DNA of 64,000 nucleotides from contig ML677334.1 of assembly GCA_007922305.1 (NCBI GenBank), positions 17,711,853-17,775,852 of the forward strand, read 5' to 3'. This document shows positions 56,976 through 64,000 of the stretch, piece after piece. Positions within the stretch are counted from its first letter, which is position 1; each line of letters begins with the position of its first letter. The notes under the pieces are model-generated. The model had not been told where the DNA came from, made no database searches, and saw nothing but the letters and a program-made list of their open reading frames with translations. The position numbers and the translations under genes are program-made. The stretch comes from Dermatemys mawii. Lineage: Eukaryota; Chordata; Testudines; Dermatemydidae.

Positions 56976-59900
56976 AGCTACAGCAGTCTTTAAATCAGTT
57001 TAACCCTGTTCTCTGTGAAAGCCCTGATCCTGCAAAGACTTAGATATATGCATAAGTTTACACACATGAATAGTGAGGTTGACTAAGATGAAGGTCTAAT
57101 AAGCATTGTTCAATATGGTATATCCAGAGTCATTTTTCTTAGAAGATCTTTGGAACAATTTTTGTGGCCTTTTAAGAGTTTTAACAATCAGAGCTGTCTG
57201 TTGAGCTCCATAAATGACTTACAAAAATTCTGTCCTTCAGCACTCTTCTCACAGGAAGAGACAGCCAGTGAAACGTGCCTGCTGTTGTATTTGGGTGAAG
57301 GAGTCTTAATCTTAAATGGCCAATTAGAGTAGTCCTTGAGGAGCATTTCCTGAAAACACAAAGAGCATAACTACCAGGCCTGCTTCTGCTATTTGAAAGA
57401 TGATAGAATCATTGTTGCTGTCAACTAACAGCCTTGTTTGACTTATTTACCATACTGTTTAAACATACCTGATCTTTAAGGCTTTTTAATATCTGTTGTT
57501 TTTTTCCACAGTACTAAGTGTGTTGTCACAAACTGTAAGGTGCCAGAAATTCATGAAAGAATTAATACAAATATTCCAGTTTAGCTGTTTATTAATCTCA
57601 GACAGTTGTTTGGAGCAGACTGTTACCCATTTTTCATGTGAATCCAGAAACATTTTAACCATGCTCCATAAAAGACAATTCCATGTTGAACCAAGTGTCA
57701 TATTCTCCTTGCATAGTCTCACATTAATTACACGAGAGTGTCCTGCTCTGCAACACCTTTTTGTTTTTCATTTTATGAGAAAGTATTCTCTTTGAGCTAG
57801 TGGAACAATGGGCTGAATCATTCCAACTTGGATCCAATTTCCTCCAATAGCAGATTTTAGCTGCAAATTAGCATGAGGTCATTTATCACAGACGTGTCTT
57901 TATTCAGGCAAAAAATGAAGGCATTGATTTTGTTACATGGCTATCAAATTATCTTCATAAATCAGTTAACAGCTGAGCAAACCATGTCACAAACAAAAGT
58001 AAATGGTGGTGTGGTCAGGTGGGGAAAAGTCAAAGTATTCCTTCACCTGGGCTGCATACAGACCCTCATGAAAATTAAATAATATTTTATCATTTTTATT
58101 TTTAAAAATTGATGACTATCTCTCCTCTCTGACAAACACATTTCACATATAAATTATTCTTAACGTGTACAATGGAAGCAAGTTGTCTTTGGTAATATTT
58201 TAGGCACTTAGTTTAAGATAACTAGACATGGTAAAGGCAAGTGTGTGATTTGATGTTCACAAACAACATTGGGTCAAAGGCTAAGTACTATTCACTGCAA
58301 AAGGAACAGAAAAGTAGCAATTATGCCTTCAGATTTATAAATGTGATATATTAAAGCTACCAGCTTCGCCTCCTATAATAACAGCTTTTGCCTGTTTGTA
58401 CCAGATTTGTGTGAAAATTGGCCTGATACGAAGGAGTGAGGTAAAGAGGAAACACTGTGGTCGTAAGATATTTTACTATTTTGTTTTCCGTCCAACCTAG
58501 CCTTCCCCCAGCAATATTGACTATCAGTGTAGTTGTGGGAACATTTTGTGTTTCCATCATTTTTTGCCTGCATTGTGGTTTTATGTATATTTGTCTCCCT
58601 TGTCAGATTACAGGCATTACAGATGTGTTTTTAATGTAAATGCTCTGCCTTCCTGATGAAAGGGCTAAATTAAATAATGTCAGGTAATACTGAGTGGAAG
58701 CCTATTTTCCCTAACCTCTATCCAATGAAGAATTTTAGTCATTTAGTAAATAAACTGATATCAGAGTGGAATTAATGCTAATCACCTCCCTGTATATTAC
58801 TTGTCTGGTGCAAGATGATGATGAAAAGACAGCACAAATATCAGTCAATAACTAACTTCAGAGTCGGAAGGTCTGTAGACCTAGATTCACTCATTCAATT
58901 ATGAAGATGGCTACAGCTATTTAAAACTTCACACCACATCTGGTGAATCGCTTTCTTGGTGGCCAACCAGGAGCCACTCGGTCAACTTCCCTTCTATTAG
59001 TTTGCCCTCAGGCCACTAAATCTCCGACGTGCCACTGAGCTCTGTCTGGAATGGCCTTCAGGTTGGCTGTGGCAACAGAAAAAATTACTGCCCTTGACAT
59101 GAATGGAGGGTTTCTTGAAAAACAAGAAATTAAGGTTGTAAAAACTGGGCTACCATCCCAAAATTTGGAACTCCAGGTATGCCTGTATCAGCAGCTGCTC
59201 ACGTTTATGACATTTTTAAACACAGATTAAATATATGTCAAAAAACTTGTGGCGATGAGAGAGGGTGGAACTACAACTGGTATCCTGGCCTGATTCCAGC
59301 CGACGGGTGAGACTGAGAGACAGCCCTTTGTACTCCCTACTGCTGACTCATACTGAAGGCACCAGCATGACGAGGAGGGCGGGGATGAAAGCACTCTCAG
59401 CAGAGGCTCCATTCTCTATCCCGCATGGGTGGGCAGGGACTGAGTGGAGCCAAGGGTCCCCCCAGCATATACCAACCCACACAGGTGGATAGGGAAAAAC
59501 CATGCACCAGGTAAAGAGTTGGAACAAATTATTTTCCACCCCCTCCCTGGAGAAATGGGGGTGAGGGAGCCAATTCTCTCTGTCACAGTTTGGATAATGG
59601 TCTTCTACTGAGCAGCACAACTGCACATTGGCCTTTACTCAGGGACTATAGCAAAACTGAGCCCTGGGTAAATATATTTCTGCCTATTCAAATCCCTCCT
59701 TCAATTTAATGTATTCATTCCCCATCCTAATATTTTTTTTGCAGAGGGTTGCCAGGCCCTGTTAAAGAGCTACCAAGTTTCTTCCCAGAGATGACTACAT
59801 TTCTGTAATGAATGAAGCTGTATGTGTTGCAATTTGAACATCAATTTGCAAAACCTCTTCTAGCACCAGGAAGTGAGGAAATAGCGGTATATAAATCAGT

Positions 59901-61020
59901 CAGCTATCAATACTGCAGCTCTACTGCATCATTTTCAAAGGCAGACTATGTGCAGAGGTTTGGATTTAGCTGAGTGAAAGCATTGACTAATTGTTTATGT
60001 CAAAAGAGGAGCTTAATCCTGAAAGGTGCTGAGCATTTGCAATGCTAGGAGACCTCTAGCAGAGCACCCCTCAGGATTCGACCCATTCTGTGTATAAGCA
60101 GGTAAGTCTTGGTTCCCTTTTGTTAGCTTCTGGGAAGCAGCTATTAAAGGAAAGGCTCTTGAACAGATTAGAAGGCAATATCCTATGGGGGTTAAATTGC
60201 TATGTAGAAGTAGGCTAGCCAAATACCTTTTTGGACCTCACTGAGGAGCAAGATTTAGATACAAATACAAGAGATGATTGTGAATCTCAGTAAGGTTTGA
60301 AGAGATGCATACATATGTATGCACTGTGCTTTTAACTATAATAGTGCAAGTTTCATCATCCATAACTCTTTTAACTGACTCAGTTCAAACAACAGATATA
60401 AAGAGAGCTTTTCTGAAGATTGCACATATCTGTGTGGCAATTATTATTGGTACTTAGGAGGTCCTTATTTAGTCCCATGTCAATGATTCCTGAGTAAGGA
60501 TGGCAGAGTTTGTCTCTTTCTTTCTCTTAATGTACACCATATTATTACAATAATAATCCATGCTTATCAGCTCTGAGAGGTGATATCAAATGAAAAGTCA
60601 TATTAAAAAAGGAAAATATATCTACCATTGCAAATATAAATGCATGTGGTATAAATGTGACAGTTTGGATTAATTATATTAACAAAATTCCTTGAACTAA
60701 TCAGTCCAAGATAACTATTATTTTGAAGCAATATGAAGGCATAGCAATTAAAAAGTGCTTTTTAAAATAATGGGGGAAAACTACTACATTAGATTTTTAG
60801 ATTGTCAAATTACTTTCATTAATAACATGCCTATGGGACAGATTGTCAAACAGGCCTGAGTTAAGCAGGTATAATGAATTGCAGGACCAAGTAATAGAAT
60901 TTAAATGTCTGATTTGTCAGCGCAATTTTTGTTTTCATTCACAAATCAGGTAGGTAGATATCTATGTATGCTTTTTATGTATGCTTGGCATTTAAAGGCT
61001 GTTTTGGCAAATATGGCCCA
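56976..61020. other. Four kilobases without a recognised element
   Basis: Only scraps are seen: 'gccctgatcctgcaaagac' near 57018 and 'cctgaaaggtgctgagcat' near 60017, both from old amniote palindromic repeats. A splice-acceptor-like 'ttgtttttttccacag' at 57496-57511 has no supported exon after it. No RNA gene or promoter found. Confidence 0.35.
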
Positions 61021-61024
61021 CATG

Positions 61025-61600
61025 CAAGATTTCTCATAGACTTTAATGCCAGAAGGGATGATCGTGATCACTTAGTCTGACCTCCTGCACGTCGCAGGCC
61101 ACAGAACCTCACATACCCACTTCTGTAATAAACTCATAACCTCCAGCTGAGTTACTGAAATCCTCAAATCATGATTAAAGACTTCAAGTTACAGAGAATC
61201 CACTGTTTACAGTGGTTTAAACCTACAAGTGACCCTATGCTGCAGAGAAAAGCTCAAAACTCCTACGGGCTCTGCCAATCTGGCCCGGGAGAAAATTTCT
61301 TCTTGGCCCCAGATGTGGAGATTAGTTGGACCCTGAGCATTTCAGCAAGACCCAACAGCTAGACACCTGCGAATGAATTATCTGTAGTAACTCTGAGCAT
61401 TCCCCATGTAGTGTCCAATCACCAACATTATGGATATTTGCTAGTAGTTGCAGATTGGGTATATTCCATTGTAGGCAACCTCATCATATTATCCCCTCCA
61501 TATACTTATCTAGCTCAGTCTTGAAGCTAGTTAGGGTTTTTTGCCCCCACTGCTCACACTGGAAGGTGTTCCAGAACTTCACTCCTCTTAATACTTCATT
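61025..61600 (-). mobile_element. CR1 LINE 3' region, antisense
   Basis: In order: 'catagactttaatgccagaa', 'tctgacctcctgcacg', 'ctgccaatctggcccggga', 'cagcaagacccaacag', 'ttttttgcccccactgc', 'ggaaggtgttccagaacttc'. This is the antisense 3' part of a turtle CR1. The 5' portion with reverse transcriptase is missing, as usual. Confidence 0.85.
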
Positions 61601-61989
61601 ATTTGCCTTTTAAACTGCAGTATGTTCCCATATCTTTGGGGCCAGTATAGTGAGGAACAGTGTAGAAACTTGTGACAAACTGAGCCCCAAAAGCTTATGT
61701 GCAAGATCCATAATTTGGTATTATATGAAACCATTCCAATGGACAACACCATAGAAAAGATCCCATGGATTTTCAAAAGATCCTAGAAATGAGGATATAG
61801 CCTATGGAAATGTGGGAGGAGTCAGAGAAAAGACAACTACTATCTATGATACATGGAAAAAATCACTGCATAATAAGTACTTCTGTGAAAATCAAGTAAC
61901 ATTTCCTTTTGTGAAAAGGTACTTGTGCTGTGTCTGTCTCTATCTATCTGGCCCAAATGACTGAGAGAAAAAACAAACATGAAAATGAC

Positions 61990-62300
61990 TCTGTACCCTG
62001 GTGGTTAAAGCGCTCGTTTAAAATATGAGAGAGCCAGGATCCAGTCCCCCAGTTCTAGTGACTCTTTAATTATTTATCGGCAGAGCGAGCTCTTCAAGAG
62101 GAGAGATTGAAGGATTTCCCCATAACAGAATATCCTATAGCCCAGTGACTAGAGCACTCACCTGAAAACTGGCAGATCCCTGTTCAAATCCTTTCTCCTC
62201 ATCAGTTGAGGGGGGACTTGAACTAGGTGTCTCCCACATCCCAGTTGAGCACTGAGCTAAAAGCTATGGGTGAAATAGTCGTCATCTTCCCTGTTTTGTG
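61990..62300 (+). mobile_element. tRNA-like dimeric SINE sequence
   Basis: Two tRNA-like heads are visible: 'cctggtggttaaagcgctcg' (about 61998) and 'gcccagtgactagagcactc' (about 62140), the second with a B-box-like 'gttcaaatcc' at 62184. A third stretch, 'gaactaggtgtctcccacat' with 'gagcactgagctaa', runs in the opposite sense. Not a functional tRNA gene. Confidence 0.55.
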
Positions 62301-63032
62301 TGAACCTGCCTGAAGGGACTGAGCTTGGGGGTGGTCCTTGAGTACACCCTACCTCCTCGGGGAAGTTAGACAACCAAATGCCTGCCTTTCTGACAAAAAT
62401 CTGACTGCCTGGAGCCAGTTGCAAAACTGGGGACTAAGTGAGCATAAAGATTGCTTGTATAAAGTTTGTCTTTGAAGAGTTTTGCAATGAGTCCTGAAAA
62501 GAAGTTCCCATGTTTGCATCGTATATTTTAACGGTGATATATTCGTAAAAATCCTTGTGGTTATCAGGCATCATATTACACCATGTGAAAAAAATTATAT
62601 CCAGTACAGACAATGATATCATCACAGGAACACAACCAAGACTGCTAGCCCATTTTCAAAAGAAGAAAAAAAATCATAGCTGGGCAATCCGAAAGGGAAT
62701 TTAAAACCACAGCTTCCATTGGTAGAACTCCTTCTGGCTTTACAGTTGCTTTTCTTTTTTAAAAAGAAAAACATAGAAAATGGCTATTCAGATGTAATCA
62801 AAATAATTATTAGTAAATACAACATTGTTAAAGTGAGTATTGTGTTTTAAAAAAAAGGAAAGAGCAAATTAACAGTAAATTTCAGTGCATTTATTCTGGA
62901 AGTACTTTTTCTGTTTTAATATTAAATGAGATTTTAAGAGTAATAAAATAAATGAAAAATAAAAAAGGATCAGATGAATTGAAAATCAATAGAGAAATCT
63001 TAGCTATTCTTAGTGTCTTCTACGTCAATGTT
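62301..63032. other. Unassigned AT-rich sequence
   Basis: Nothing recognised. Confidence 0.35.
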
Positions 63033-63430
63033 AGAGCAGGGCACAAATTTTCAAGCAGAACCTCTTTGCAGAAGAAAATGTGATTCCTGCAGAAAGTATA
63101 GATTCTGATAAAATGGGTAGATTCTGATAAATTTCATTTTGAAAAAAAAATCAGAACAAAGCATTTTGATTGTAAAAATGTTCTATTTTGGTATTACCAG
63201 ATGGGACCGTTTAAATTGTTTCAGGTTTAAAAAACAAAAAGTCAAAATCAGATCCAACTAATTTTGATTTTATCAAAGCAAAATGTTCCAAACAACCCAG
63301 CACATTTTTTAAACTTCATTTTGTGGAAAATGTTGGTAACTTTTTGTTTTCATTCATATTTGGGAAGTATACACATTTCCAAGTCTCAATTTTTTTCATG
63401 AAACAGAAATTCTGGTCCCTGCACAGCTCT
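63033..63430. mobile_element. AT-rich 'aaaatttt' MITE-like family, copy 7 (both ends visible)
   Basis: Left end 'agagcagggcacaaattttc' and right end 'ggtccctgcacagctct' are imperfect inverted repeats, as in copy 4. Confidence 0.55.
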
Positions 63431-63558
63431 ACTTAACATGAGGCATCCATTGAAACCTATTGCCCAGTGACTTGCTTTTTTTCAGGCAGAGCCGGAGACT
63501 CTGGAGCTGATGTGAGGATTACAGCCAAACAGAAGAGGGTTGCAAGGGCTCTCTAATG

Positions 63559-63848
63559 GTATGTCTTCACTACCCGCTGGATCAGCAGGTAGCGATCAAT
63601 CTATTGATTTATCACGTCTAAACAAGACACGATAAATCGATCCCCAAAGGCACTCCCCGTCGATTCCGGAACTCCATCTCGCCAATAGGAGCAAGCAGAG
63701 TCAACGGGGGAGCCTGCTGCCTCTATGAGGATGCCAGGTAAGTTGACCTAAGATGAACTGACTTCAGCTACGTTATTCTCATAGCTGAAGTTGCGTATCT
63801 TAGGTTGACCCCCCACCCTCCCGCCCACCAGTGTAGACCAGGCCTAAG
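63559..63848. mobile_element. Palindrome-rich turtle MITE ('gtgtagaccaggcctaag')
   Basis: Left end 'ggtatgtcttcactaccc' and right end 'accagtgtagaccaggcc' are loose inverted repeats. Inside, 'gatttatcacgtct' (63606-63619) pairs exactly with 'agacacgataaatc' apart from one mismatch (63625-63638). Another self-complementary pair is 'acttcagctacg' and 'catagctgaagttgcg'. I recognise the family from turtle genomes. Confidence 0.7.
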
Positions 63849-63894
63849 CATTTATGCCATTCTATCTCTGAATAGATAGAAGGACCACCTAGAA

Positions 63895-64000
63895 TAGGCT
63901 TGGTCTACACTACCAGGAGGGGTCTTCCTAAGATATGCAATTTCAGCTGTGTGAATAACGTAGCTGAAGTCGGCACAACTTAGGTCAACTTACCTGGTGT
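63895..64000. mobile_element. Second copy of the same MITE type, cut by window edge
   Basis: 'ggcttggtctacactacc', 'cagctgtgtgaataacgtag' and 'ctgaagtcggcacaactta' correspond to the complement of the right half of the copy at 63559-63848. Continues past 64000. Confidence 0.65.

Noticed and set aside
57480..57600. Acceptor-like polypyrimidine-CAG followed by open sequence
   Set aside because: No matching donor, no protein similarity and no partner exon; such tracts are common by chance in T-rich DNA.
62140..62210. tRNA gene
   Set aside because: A- and B-box-like words are present but the sequence does not fold into a complete tRNA and repeats as a SINE head.
1..64000. CRISPR arrays, operons or bacterial elements
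   Set aside because: The window is vertebrate nuclear DNA; the only tandem arrays are microsatellites and one LTR minisatellite.

Overview
This window looks like a gene-poor stretch of a turtle nuclear genome. It is AT-rich and packed with interspersed repeats. I found no exon, RNA gene or promoter of a host gene that I could support. The turtle assignment rests on two antisense tRNA-Lys-type SINEs of the Cry I kind (about 13626-13803 and 21246-21436), CR1 LINE pieces, and several repeat families I recognise as abundant in turtle genomes (ends reading 'aaggtgccacaggactctttg', 'agggtgaccaga' and 'gtgtagaccaggcctaag'). A crocodilian or other archosaur relative is less likely. All coding capacity I can recognise is transposon-derived and broken.

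Layout. Positions 1-9200 are dominated by hAT-type DNA transposons: a short one at 2264-2556, a complete but dead autonomous copy at 2754-6100 (8-bp target duplication, terminal inverted repeats, decayed transposase), a TIR-bounded GC-rich element at 6431-7156, and a foldback hAT at 7512-9161 whose 0.6-kb arms are inverted copies of each other. An LTR-like repeat lies at 1090-1830. From 9.2 to 20 kb the sequence is sparse: one Cry I SINE, an L2/CR1-type LINE remnant near 15.2 kb, a GA microsatellite and a CORE-SINE. From 20 to 39 kb there are hAT MITEs with readable 8-bp target duplications (20330, 23376, 26268, 36839, and probably 37661), a second Cry I SINE, two LTR-like blocks (25363 and about 29650-30405) and an L1-like ORF1 remnant near 33.2 kb. 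From 41.8 to 43.2 kb there is another LTR-like block.

The 44-51 kb segment is the most interesting. Three short insertions of one retroposon family show readable target duplications, and two have an inverted 5' end as expected from twin priming (45326-45636 and 48863-48968). Just downstream, 49597-51015 holds a broken gene of a zinc-finger family with a HGERFHQD motif, flanked by imperfect inverted repeats near 49.14 and 51.28 kb. I know this family as multicopy in arthropods and some reptiles, and I cannot assign it to a named transposon superfamily. It is the best candidate here for something under-described.

From 53 to 64 kb come a G-rich hAT element (53314-54065), a Tigger-like element with its start preceded by TA (56106 on), an antisense CR1 3' end (61025-61600), tRNA-like SINE sequence (61990-62300), and two tandemly placed copies of a palindrome-rich turtle MITE at the right edge. 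Family names are from memory and need a repeat-library search; target duplications, inverted repeats and reading-frame breaks were read directly.
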